Assembly: GCF_947502445.1 (NCBI RefSeq)
Contig: NZ_CANMZW010000013.1
Location: 62,001 to 126,000 of the forward strand
Length of the DNA stretch: 64,000 bases
Origin: an uncultured Brevibacillus sp.
Lineage (GTDB): Bacteria; Bacillota; Bacilli; Brevibacillales; Brevibacillaceae
Reading direction: 5' to 3'
The notes beneath the pieces were generated by a model, which searched no databases, had not been told where the DNA came from, and saw only the letters and a list, made by a program, of their open reading frames with translations. A program made the position numbers and the translations under genes. Positions 51,101 through 59,098 of the stretch are shown piece after piece (positions within the stretch are counted from its first letter, which is position 1; each line of letters begins with the position of its first letter).

Positions 51101-51739
51101 TCACAACAATACCCCCCCAATTATTTCGGCAAAATGGGGAAGCCAAACGGTACCCTTAACTGGTTCATCATCTACAATATTTACAACTCCTGATGGACAA
51201 TTTAATGCTAATAACGCTGCTGTTGCTGCATCTTCAACATGTAGAAAAGATGTTATCCCATTCGTTGCGAAAAACTCTTGTCTCCGTAGTTGCGTGGCAA
51301 TTTTACCATCCTTTGAGTACCAAGTTCCCTGACCATATAATGTACCATAGCGAAGGATAACAAACTCAGGCATTTGAGAGACCTTTTCCTCCAAGGCAAG
51401 CACACCATCAATTGTTGTTTTATGTGGTAACGAGGCATTAATATCTAATGGCGTCTCTTCTGTAGCAAGCGTGTTACCAGGCTCATATGCCCATGAGATA
51501 CTTTGGGCAATCATTTTTTTTACCCCAACACAACTAGCGGCATCTACAAGGTTCCGAGTCCCTTCTTTTCTTATCCTAGCATTTTCATTCACGTCGCCAC
51601 TATTTAGTGACGTAAGTTGATGAATCACAACATCAGGCTTTGTTTCATTTAAGGCAGCATAAACACTATCTCGATCAAAGGCATCCGCATAGCAACGATG
51701 ATTCATGTGAACGTAACCTCGCCTATTACGTGCATCCAA
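51101..51739 (-). pseudogene. NAD(P)-dependent epimerase/reductase, truncated at both ends
   Basis: The frame contains PDVVIHQLTSLNSGDVNENA, the catalytic-type SISWAYEP, ILRYGTLYGQGTWY and VVNIVDDEPVKGTVWLPHFAE, as in extended SDR proteins (usually about 290 aa). The N-terminal Rossmann segment with GxxGxxG is missing, and the C-terminus stops early after a frame change. The left-over start codons have no ribosome site. It meets another 5'-truncated reductase head to head at about 51.70 kb. Confidence 0.65.
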
Positions 51740-52108
51740 AAGCTGTTGCCGAATCTCAAAAAATCGGAAAATGCGAAAGTGATCTTAATCGGTTCAACGG
51801 CAGGACTTGAAAATACGAATAATAAACAAGTGACATTCGTTACGTCAAAATTCAGTTTGCGTGGCATTGGCAATGCCCTGCGCGAGCATACGAGGGAGTA
51901 TGGTATCGGCGTAACTTGTGTGAATCCTGGTGAAATTGCTGCGGGGATCCCGTACGAAGAAGGAGCTGAAAAAGCGATTTCCTTGTTCAATGGTACGCGT
52001 ATTCCCGTTCAAGATATTGTTTCATTGGTAAAGTGCGTGGTAAATCTATCGAATGTATCATGCGTGAAAGAAATTCATATTCCTGCCATGCTCGATACAA
52101 ACGCATAA
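51698..52108 (+). pseudogene. Short-chain dehydrogenase, 5'-truncated
   Basis: The frame begins inside an SDR fold (NVTSPITCIQKLLPNLKKS), keeps the catalytic Ser region VILIGSTAGL and a following SKFSLRGIGNAL (Tyr of the YxxxK motif replaced by Thr-Ser: VTFVTSK). It ends with VTCVNPGEIAAG. The cofactor-binding N-terminal ~95 residues are absent, and the usual catalytic Tyr appears lost. No ribosome site is present. It is a gene remnant. Confidence 0.6.
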
Positions 52109-52489
52109 ACAACGTCACGCACTCCACTTGTGTTGATCGATTAGTTATTTCGTAACACTGTGATGAACCCATCGAGTATCTGGGGACTTATTTTGAAGCC
52201 TTTCCTTTGATAAAATTTTACGAGTCATCGTTTTTATTTGATACATAGATGAACAAACGTTCGTTTGATGAAGCAGTCAAATTAAATCTGGGTATATTTG
52301 ACTTTCATAGGTCTTGATCATGTTAGAGGACATACTCGTATAACCTTTGAGTCATCTCTTCAGCATCTTGAACCGTCGTTTCCCGAAAACCAAAGAATTC
52401 ATGCGCTCGCATTGAAAAAACGATCAGCAGCTACACGAAACGGGTGGCTGAGAAGGCGGAGAAGACAAAACTAGTTTCATAGCAGCTGA
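52109..52489. other. Intergenic region with one operator-like palindrome
   Basis: No gene is seen. CAAACG-TT-CGTTTG at 52254-52267 is a perfect palindrome of the kind bound by TetR-type repressors, possibly left from a lost gene. Confidence 0.4.
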
Positions 52490-52517
52490 AAGGGCAAGCC
52501 GCCAACGGCTTGCCCTT
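52490..52517 (-). terminator. Strong hairpin after the 54-kb MFS gene
   Basis: AAGGGCAAGCCG-CCAA-CGGCTTGCCCTT, a perfect 12-bp stem. Only a short T stretch follows, so termination may be partial. Confidence 0.6.
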
Positions 52518-52605
52518 ATTTGTCATGCAAGTCGGATAGATTATGCAGGCCATGCAGGTCTTGCGCTTCATACATGTCATGCACAGCCGTACAATTCTCT
52601 CTCAT
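52516..52605 (-). CDS. Possible 29-aa His/Leu-rich peptide
   Basis: MRENCTAVHDMYEAQDLHGL... shows a repeated L-H pattern (DLHGLHNLSDLHDK). It follows the MFS gene by 35 bases and ends at the strong hairpin, but only a poor ACAGGG site precedes the ATG. It may be a peptide of the operon or chance. Confidence 0.25.
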   Translation of the reverse strand: MRENCTAVHDMYEAQDLHGLHNLSDLHDK

Positions 52606-52640
52606 CCCTGTTTGGAATGGGCTATACCCTCAAAACATCA

Positions 52641-54035
52641 TCAGGACGATTGGCCTGCTGATTGACTTACCGATTGACCTTGTTTGGTTCGCGTACTAGC
52701 AACCAAGCTCAGCAAAACGAGTGCAAGATTGAACACCATAGCTATCGTAATTCCGGTCTCCAGTGACATGCCCCCCGTTTGGCTCAGCGCGACAATGGCG
52801 CCGCCGATTCCAATCGCCACGCCAGGCGTAAATGAGTCGGCAAATTGCAAGCTTCCAGAAACCTTCCCCGCTTCGCCCTCCTTGGCAAGAGAGAAAGCAA
52901 CTGTACCGCTTACGGTATGAGCCAAGCCGATCCCGATGCCCGCAATGATTTCCCCAAGGACCGCCAACACGACATTTACCGCTGGAACCCAAACCATGAT
53001 TGCGATACCGACGATCATCAGCACGATACCGGTGATGATCCGTTTCTGCCGGCCGCGCCCTTGATCCGCCGCATCCCAGCGAGCCTGCAAAATAGCGATG
53101 ATGCACCAGCTAAGCGCAGCACTTGCCACTACGAGCCCGGCTCTGTCGGCGGCCATTCCTTTCGTATCCGTTAAGGCAAGCACGAGAAAATTCTGGGTGA
53201 AGACATAACCAGCGAAAAATAATCCGCGGGAAGCGATCAGAGACGGCAAGCCAGATCGAAAGGTCAGCGTGCCTGTCGGTAGCAGCTTGCGAAGCGGCTG
53301 CGCCATAAGACCCAAGCCGACAAGTAGAAGCACGACTCCCAGCAGTTTTGGAAGCATGCCGAGACCGGTCAAGAAAAGCCCAGTACCAATGGCGAGCAGT
53401 ATTGACAGCCCGATGACTCCTGTTTCACCCTTCCCTTGAAGGCTAGGCATTTTCAATTTACGGAAGACAGGCAGGCTGAGAAGCACCGCCAGAAGCAGGA
53501 AGGGGAGAACCCCCCAGAAAACGAACCGCCATGACCATTGCTGGGCAATAACACCAGCCACGTAAGGACCGAGCATTGAAGGCAAAACATAAGCTGTACC
53601 CAGAGCGCCCAAAATTTTGGCCCGCAACTCATCCGGGTAACTTAAAGAGATAGCAGTGTAGATGCAAGTGTACATGGCGCCTGCGCCAAATCCTTGTAAG
53701 GCGCGCGAGCCGATCAAGACATACATGTCGTTTGCGACAGCCGCCACGATTAAACCGACTGCAAATAATAGAATGGCGATCGTAAAAGGAAGCGCGGGGC
53801 CTCTCTTGTCAATTTGGCGGCCGACCACCATAGTGCCGATAATTTGTGCGAGCAAATATGCGCTGAAGATCCAGCCGAAGAGATGAAGTCCTTGCAGATC
53901 TCCAGCAATAACTGGAGCAACAGTCGTTACGGCCAGCCCTTCAAATCCGATCGTCATCGAAGCCAGAATGATGCCGATCGATAACGCTAGATAGCGCGGT
54001 CCAAAAATGCTTTGTTGAGAAGACAAACTGATCAC
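52641..54035 (-). CDS. MFS multidrug exporter (DHA2, 14-helix type)
   Basis: A 464-aa exporter with motif A VGRQIDKRGPAL, the helix 4 region ALQGFGAGAMYTCIYTAIS and motif C GALGTAYVLPSMLGPYVAG, as in EmrB/QacA-type pumps. GTG 54035 overlaps the GAAGG site; TTG 54026, seven bases after it, may be the real start. The C-terminus is a Ser/Gln-rich tail. It is divergent from a Cys-rich regulator. Confidence 0.87.
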   Translation of the reverse strand: MISLSSQQSIFGPRYLALSIGIILASMTIGFEGLAVTTVAPVIAGDLQGLHLFGWIFSAYLLAQIIGTMVVGRQIDKRGPALPFTIAILLFAVGLIVAAVANDMYVLIGSRALQGFGAGAMYTCIYTAISLSYPDELRAKILGALGTAYVLPSMLGPYVAGVIAQQWSWRFVFWGVLPFLLLAVLLSLPVFRKLKMPSLQGKGETGVIGLSILLAIGTGLFLTGLGMLPKLLGVVLLLVGLGLMAQPLRKLLPTGTLTFRSGLPSLIASRGLFFAGYVFTQNFLVLALTDTKGMAADRAGLVVASAALSWCIIAILQARWDAADQGRGRQKRIITGIVLMIVGIAIMVWVPAVNVVLAVLGEIIAGIGIGLAHTVSGTVAFSLAKEGEAGKVSGSLQFADSFTPGVAIGIGGAIVALSQTGGMSLETGITIAMVFNLALVLLSLVASTRTKQGQSVSQSAGQSS

Positions 54036-54196
54036 CTTCTATCATTTTTCTAAGTACATGCAGTATCCGGATACTTTGTAAAAAAAGATCTTTACAAACA
54101 AGATATATTGCCATTTTGACTTTGTCAATATTTTTCTTTATAATATATACATAACTGTTTTTACAACAATCAGAACCAAAGTTGAAGGTGAATGAG

Positions 54197-54865
54197 ATGA
54201 GAATAAAGAATTCGCATGCAACCGAAGGAGCTGAAAGAACAAGAAGAGCCATTGTAAATCTGCTCAAGCAGAATGGCTCAATGGATGCTCTTCACTTGGC
54301 GAACCAGCTTGGGGTAACAGGAATGGCAGTGCGGCAGCATCTATATAATTTGCAAGAGGAACGGCTTGTCACATTTACGGAAGAATCAAGAGCGATGGGA
54401 CGGCCCGCAAAGATGTGGACGCTTACGCCCGAGGCAAATCGGCTTTTTCCGGACGGGTACGCCGAGCTTACAATCAGTTTGATCGATTCGATGAAAGAAG
54501 CGTTCGGAGATGAAGGCTTGGAGAAGCTGCTGGAGATCCGCAAACGCAATCAAGTCCAGGATTATCAGAGCAAAGCGCCTGCGAGCCTCCCGCTGAAGGA
54601 ACAATTGCAGGCTTTCGCAGATTCACGGACAAATGAGGGGTATATGGCGGAGGTCATAGAGAACTCTGATGGAACCTATTGCTATGTGGAGAAGCATTGC
54701 CCGATTTGCGAGGCTGCGAAAGCATGCAGCAACTTTTGCAAGAAGGAATTGGAAATGTTCGAACAAGTCATCGGCGACGGTGTCGAGATCGAAAGGGGCG
54801 AGCATATTTTAAAAGGCGACAACCGCTGTGTGTACTGGATTAAACCGGAAGATACCTCAAAATGA
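54197..54865 (+). CDS. Winged-helix regulator with C-terminal cysteine cluster (SufR-like)
   Basis: A 222-aa regulator. The N-terminal HTH (RRAIVNLLKQNGSMDALHLA, then GVTGMAVRQHLYNLQEE) is ArsR/DeoR-like. The C-terminal part has Cys161, Cys168, Cys171, Cys177 and Cys181 (CPICEAAKACSNFC) plus a later DNRCVYW. That arrangement is seen in SufR-type proteins, which bind an iron-sulfur cluster. It probably senses redox or metal stress and controls the divergent exporter. ATG 54197 follows GAAGGTGA. Confidence 0.75.
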   Translation: MRIKNSHATEGAERTRRAIVNLLKQNGSMDALHLANQLGVTGMAVRQHLYNLQEERLVTFTEESRAMGRPAKMWTLTPEANRLFPDGYAELTISLIDSMKEAFGDEGLEKLLEIRKRNQVQDYQSKAPASLPLKEQLQAFADSRTNEGYMAEVIENSDGTYCYVEKHCPICEAAKACSNFCKKELEMFEQVIGDGVEIERGEHILKGDNRCVYWIKPEDTSK

Positions 54866-54895
54866 ATTTACAAATTGACGACTTAGCATAGCAAA

Positions 54896-54930
54896 GCCAG
54901 GGTCCGGGGGCCCTGGCATCTTGTCTTGTT
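54896..54930 (+). terminator. Rho-independent terminator
   Basis: GCCAGGG-loop-CCCTGGC followed by ATCTTGTCTTGTTT. Confidence 0.65.
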
Positions 54931-55020
54931 TATATACTCGGACAACTTCGTATATTGTACCCGTTTCCAGCGCCTGACCTCATTGAGCGACTTAGTCATC
55001 GCATGCATATTGTTCACGGA

Positions 55021-55079
55021 AAATAATGTTTTAGACTCTAAAAACAATATATTAGACTGTGAAGATATTGTTATAGACT
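55021..55079 (+). repeat. Three tandem 21-bp TAGACT repeats (locus C)
   Basis: TAGACT occurs at 55032, 55053 and 55074, exactly 21 bases apart, each after an AT-rich half (AATAATGTTT, ACAATATAT, GATATTGTTA). The units resemble the 20-bp repeats at 9.26 and 12.0 kb. No gene is seen in the rest of 54930-55540. Confidence 0.7.
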
Positions 55080-55543
55080 AGGAAAAGGTGGTTGTTCCAA
55101 AAAAATAGCGGAGTTTGATGAGAAGTGATTTATATGGGATAAAAAGGTTGATAGGCTGACGTTCATGTACGGCAGCTCTTTTTCGTTCATCAATCGTAGG
55201 GGAAATTGACGTTCATTACTTATTTGTATAAGTAACGATAATCAAATGGAACTTCGCGAAGCAAATAGGCTGCATTCTTGAGAATTAATTCTATGTTGTC
55301 TAAGGCATAGTTGAACAAGTGGGAACTCTGGCAATTGATTTTCATGAGGAAGCTTTGAAATTAGCTGTCGAGGTGTACGGTAATATTCTCTTTGATGTTG
55401 TAAATTCAGCTGGTCAATTGTAGGTCGGGAGTTGTACAATTGCAATACTGAAACAGGAATTAATTTGGACGTTGCTCTGATTAGCAATGCAGTTCAGTGC
55501 CGAGGATCTAGTTCATTACACTTAAAAGGTCCATTAATTCAAT

Positions 55544-55592
55544 AAAAAAGCGGCCAATCGAAGACATTATTATTAGGTCTTACTTGGCCGCT
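55544..55592 (-). terminator. Rho-independent terminator of the symporter gene
   Basis: AGCGGCCAA-loop-TTGGCCGCT with TTTTT on the minus strand, 120 bases after the stop. The loop holds AGACATTATTATTAGGTCT. Confidence 0.7.
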
Positions 55593-55711
55593 ATTTCATT
55601 AATCGGGAGAAAGTGTCCTTTGTAAAGAGTTAAAAAACATTCTGAAGTTGATAGCGTTTACATTACCTTTTTAAAAAAAAATGTATAGTGTTTTGAAGCC
55701 CACAAGTGAAA

Positions 55712-56983
55712 TTACAAGTTTATTTTTTGTGTTTGAATATCCTGCAGAGCTAGCTCTGCTTTTCCACTATCAAATTGACCTTCCCATTTAGAAATAACTA
55801 CGGCAGCTAAACCGTTACCTAGCACGTTTACAGCAGATCTCCCCATATCTAAAATTCGGTCGATTCCTGCAATTAACGCCACACCTTCAACAGGGAGACC
55901 AACGGCACTAAGCGTTGCTAACAAAACGATCAGTGACGTACCTGGAACACCTGCCATTCCTTTGGAAGTTAACATTAATATGAGAATAATAGTGATCTGT
56001 TGCATGATAGATAAATCTATTCCGAATATTTGTGCAATAAATATGGTTGCCATCGATTGATAAAGTGCAGATCCATCCAAATTAAAGGTATATCCGGTAG
56101 GGATCACAAAAGATGTAATTGATTTCGGACATCCAAATCGTTCCATTTTTTCAATCAGCTTAGGTAAGACTGCTTCTGAACTTGCAGTAGAAAAGGCTAA
56201 TATTATCTCATCCCTTAGAAGCTTCAAAATCTTTATTATATTGGTTCCGCAAATTTTTGCTACTATTCCCAAGACCAATACTACAAATAGAAACATGCAC
56301 AGATAAAGTAAAAGGATCAATTTGCCAAGAGGTAACAAAGAGGAAGCACCGTATTTGGATGCGGTAACACCCATTAAAGCAAAAACACCAATCGGAGCCA
56401 ATTTCATGATTTTGTTAGTCATCCAGAACATCGTTTCGGATACGCCTTCCAGTAACCGAATTATAGGGGTACCTTTTTCCCCAATTACAGAAACACCTAC
56501 GCCGAACAGAACTGAGAAGAAAACGATTGCAAGTAAATCTCCGTTAGCCATTGCCTGAACAATGTTAGTTGGAACTACATTGATAAACGTATCGGCCATA
56601 CTGTGACTTGCTTTTTCTGCTGTATCTACTTGTTTTGCTATATCAGTTTTAGCCAGATAGGACATATCGATTCCTACGCCTGGCTTAAGAAGGTTCCCAC
56701 CTACTAGGCCTATTGCGATAGCCAATGTAGTTATGATTTCAAAATATATAATCGTTTTTAAACCAATCTTCCCTAACTTCTTAAGATCTCCATTTTCCGC
56801 AATACCAACTACTAGGGAAGAAATCACAATAGGTATAACGATCATTTTTATTAGGCGAATAAAGATATCGCCTATTGGTTGTAAGAGTGCCGTAACAGTA
56901 GGGTTACCAAAGAAAGAGATACCCACGATAATGCCTAGAAGTAGTCCAAGAAATATTTGTAAAGCTAGTCCAATTTTTTTCAC
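55712..56983 (-). CDS. Glutamate/dicarboxylate:cation symporter (DAACS, GltP/DctA-like)
   Basis: A 423-aa carrier with eight helices and two re-entrant loops. The family motifs are AFSTASSEAVLPKLIEKM (HP1 serine-rich), TGYTFNLDGSALYQ (helix 7), GMAGVPGTSLIVL (HP2) and IDRILDMGRSAVNVLGN (helix 8). It imports glutamate, aspartate or C4-dicarboxylates with cations. The GTG start has GGGAGGGAG upstream. It stands divergent from the RidA gene in an AT-rich cluster. Confidence 0.92.
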   Translation of the reverse strand: MKKIGLALQIFLGLLLGIIVGISFFGNPTVTALLQPIGDIFIRLIKMIVIPIVISSLVVGIAENGDLKKLGKIGLKTIIYFEIITTLAIAIGLVGGNLLKPGVGIDMSYLAKTDIAKQVDTAEKASHSMADTFINVVPTNIVQAMANGDLLAIVFFSVLFGVGVSVIGEKGTPIIRLLEGVSETMFWMTNKIMKLAPIGVFALMGVTASKYGASSLLPLGKLILLLYLCMFLFVVLVLGIVAKICGTNIIKILKLLRDEIILAFSTASSEAVLPKLIEKMERFGCPKSITSFVIPTGYTFNLDGSALYQSMATIFIAQIFGIDLSIMQQITIILILMLTSKGMAGVPGTSLIVLLATLSAVGLPVEGVALIAGIDRILDMGRSAVNVLGNGLAAVVISKWEGQFDSGKAELALQDIQTQKINL

Positions 56984-57070
56984 TTATGAATGCTCCCTCC
57001 CGTTCTTTCGGTGCAAACTGGCGTAGTTAATAGTATGACGATTTGTCCTCCTTCCCCTCCTTACTAGAAA

Positions 57071-57108
57071 TCAAGACTTTCATAGATATTTATGTATCTT
57101 AGTCTTGA
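57071..57108. promoter_or_regulatory. Inverted repeat in the symporter leader
   Basis: TCAAGACT (57071-57078) and AGTCTTGA (57101-57108), perfect 8-bp arms 22 bases apart, lie upstream of the symporter gene. A regulatory role is inferred. Confidence 0.45.
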
Positions 57109-57161
57109 AAAAATATAAATATATATATAAAATCAAGTTATCTGACCTAATTTAAACTAAA

Positions 57162-57181
57162 TTATATAAAAAAATATATGA
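57162..57181. promoter_or_regulatory. Weak copy of the YheO-type operator
   Basis: TTATATA-AAAAAA-TATATGA resembles the TTTGTATA-N6-TATACAAA site at 58981. It lies between the symporter and RidA genes. Confidence 0.35.
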
Positions 57182-57347
57182 TAGTCAATGTTTTTTAAAA
57201 AAATGAAAAGGCTGTGAATTCATGTATCCGGATACCTGAAGGTTGGCAACCTACTAATTACTCAGTTAAGCAGTGTTGTTAGCTAAATGGTCTTTACCAA
57301 GTCAAGGCAAGAGACAACAAAAAATCAAAAGAGGAGAAGTGATAACT

Positions 57348-57740
57348 TTGAATTGTATAAAAAACGTTGGTAACATGACTTCGAACGGTCATTATTCAAT
57401 AGCAGTAGTACACAATGATTTAATATTTGTTTCAGGGATTTTAGCGATTAATCCTGAGACTAATGCTAAACAATCTGGTACGGTTGAAGAGGAAACCCTT
57501 ATTGTCTTAAAAAATCTTAAACTCATACTTGAATCATCAGGAAGTGATATAAAGTAGGTTTTAAAGACAACGATTTTTATTCCTGATATATCAATGTGGG
57601 ATATTGTGAATAAGGTTTATAGCAATTTTTTTGGGGACCATATGCCAGCCAGATCGATCGTTCCCACAAAAAATCTGCACTTTGACTTTAAAATTGAAAT
57701 TGAAGCAGTTGCAGTAATGAAAAAGTCGAATCAGGCTTGA
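57348..57740 (+). pseudogene. RidA/YjgF-family imine deaminase gene with an in-frame amber codon
   Basis: A 130-codon RidA reading frame: VVHNDLIFVSGILAINPETN, then LKNLKLILESSGSDIK, TAG at codon 70, then VLKTTIFIPDISMWDIVNKVY and PARSIVPTKN...FKIEIEAVAVMKK. Both halves are in the same frame and complete, including the Arg that binds the substrate carboxylate (PARS). RidA removes reactive enamines and imines released by PLP enzymes. The TTG start follows GAGGAGAAG. A single CAG-to-TAG change would explain it. Confidence 0.75.
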
Positions 57741-57928
57741 ACGATGTAAGTTGGACCTATTGTACAACGTCACGGAGATAATGAGAGTTAGACAGATGAA
57801 AAACGAGAGGATGGAAGGAAGGGAATAGGATTGCCTCCGTCTCCGAAAGTTCACGGGACAGAATCGGCTCATCGAGAAGAATCATCGTTTTATTTCCTTT
57901 TATAACCAACTATTTTAAAGAAACGAAC

Positions 57929-57966
57929 AACCTTAGTCTGGTCCAATACAGACTAAGGTTGTTTTC
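57929..57966 (+). terminator. Rho-independent terminator of the RidA gene
   Basis: AACCTTAGTCTG-GTCCAATA-CAGACTAAGGTT followed by GTTTT. The stretch 57741-57928 shows no convincing gene. Confidence 0.75.
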
Positions 57967-58090
57967 CATAACAAAAACACCTACGAGTTGCTCACCATAT
58001 CATACGGCGCTCTGGAAATTTCTTGTAGGTGTTATGATTTGTCTCAGTTTACAGGTTATTTCTCAAAAGGGTCGGCCTTTCGAGAATGAA

Positions 58091-58762
58091 TTACATCTCC
58101 TCTTTGTCGTCATCCTCATTCTTTATTCTGCTCCTTATTTCATCTAGGTAGCTATATATCGTTACTTTAGATACTTGTAGTGCCTCAGCTACTTGTTCCG
58201 TAGCACCTTTAATTAAAAATACGCCTTTTTCATCCATAAAAGATACAATCTCAAGTTTCTTGGATCTGTTCATCTTCTCAACATCATTCTCACCAATGAT
58301 TTGTCGAATGAGAGTATTTGCAATTTCCTTAACGTTATCAAAAAGTTCAACTTCTTCTTTTACTGTTTCTTCTTCAACTTGACCTATATCATTTAAAAAT
58401 TCTTGCAATTGCTGTATGGGCTGTAAATCAAAATTGATACAAAGTGCACCAATTGCTTTTCCTTTTCCATCACGAAGCAGTACGGTGGTAGATTTAATAC
58501 TCTTTTTATCTTCTGTCTCTGTTTTATAATTTGCAACTACATCGTTGCTGAACTTTTTAGATAAGAGTACTTGGGTAAAAATATGATTAAATGATTGCCC
58601 AATTTCTCTTCCTGTTACATGATTATTTACCATAAAAATAACAGATGACTGTGGCGTGGTTAAGTCATGCAGTACAACCTCGCAATTTTTCCCAAAGGTT
58701 TTTGCTATTGCTTCAGCAATAGGTGCGTATTTCATTATTTCATCTCGGACGTCTCGTTTCAT
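58091..58762 (-). CDS. YheO/DauR-type transcriptional regulator (PAS-like plus HTH)
   Basis: A 223-aa protein. The N-terminal YheO PAS-like domain (IAEAIAKTFGKNCEVVLHDL, then IGALCINFDL) is followed by a linker and a C-terminal HTH (VAEALQVSKVTIYSYLDEI). Relatives such as DauR repress amino-acid catabolic genes and respond to ligand. GAGGTG precedes the ATG. It is divergent from the threonine-synthase-like gene, and TTGTATA half-sites occur in its own leader. Confidence 0.85.
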   Translation of the reverse strand: MKRDVRDEIMKYAPIAEAIAKTFGKNCEVVLHDLTTPQSSVIFMVNNHVTGREIGQSFNHIFTQVLLSKKFSNDVVANYKTETEDKKSIKSTTVLLRDGKGKAIGALCINFDLQPIQQLQEFLNDIGQVEEETVKEEVELFDNVKEIANTLIRQIIGENDVEKMNRSKKLEIVSFMDEKGVFLIKGATEQVAEALQVSKVTIYSYLDEIRSRIKNEDDDKEEM

Positions 58763-58780
58763 AAAAACACCTCAGTTTGA

Positions 58781-58831
58781 TTGTATAAATATATCTAGTA
58801 TCAATCGTTTGTCATATATGATTTTATACAA
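58781..58831. promoter_or_regulatory. Operator half-sites in the YheO-type gene leader
   Basis: TTGTATA at 58781-58787 and TATACAA at 58825-58831 repeat the arms of the palindrome at 58981-59002, which suggests autoregulation. Confidence 0.45.
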
Positions 58832-58923
58832 TAAGGTGGCTAGAATCTAGTTAGTATTCCTTACAATTACGAGGTTCATTAATTGATTCTTTTTTCGAGT
58901 CCTTACTTATTTGTAATGCAACA

Positions 58924-58951
58924 TTGACTTTTGTATAAAAAATTATATAAT
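58924..58951 (+). promoter_or_regulatory. Sigma-A promoter of the PLP-enzyme gene
   Basis: TTGACT, 16 bases, TATAAT. The spacer contains the first operator copy. Confidence 0.75.
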
Positions 58952-59002
58952 TTACTTACAAAGTCAATGAACAAAGGGTATTTGTATATTTTTTTATACA
59001 AA
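58930..59002 (+). promoter_or_regulatory. Two operator palindromes, TTTGTATA-N6-TATACAAA
   Basis: The perfect copy is TTTGTATA-TTTTTT-TATACAAA at 58981-59002. An imperfect copy, TTTGTATA-AAAAAT-TATATAAT, lies at 58930-58951 over the promoter. The adjacent YheO-type regulator is the obvious candidate binder. Confidence 0.7.
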
Positions 59003-59020
59003 CCCATCTGGGAGGAGTAT

Positions 59021-59083
59021 ATGCCGGAAATTACAGTGATTAGCCAAGAGCTTGTTAAGGATCTTTTTAAGCATTTAGTTTAG
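59021..59083 (+). CDS. Short 20-aa frame before the PLP enzyme
   Basis: MPEITVISQELVKDLFKHLV, with a strong GGGAGGAG site six bases upstream, ends 15 bases before the next start. It may be a leader peptide or the first codons of a lost enzyme gene. No family can be assigned from 20 residues. Confidence 0.4.
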   Translation: MPEITVISQELVKDLFKHLV

Positions 59084-59098
59084 AAAGGGGTTTTAACG

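Noticed and set aside
57757-57885. 42-codon minus-strand frame MILLDEPILSREL...
   Set aside because: The LLDEP string resembles a Walker B motif and AAAGGA lies upstream, but nothing around it fits an ATPase and it is too short to support.
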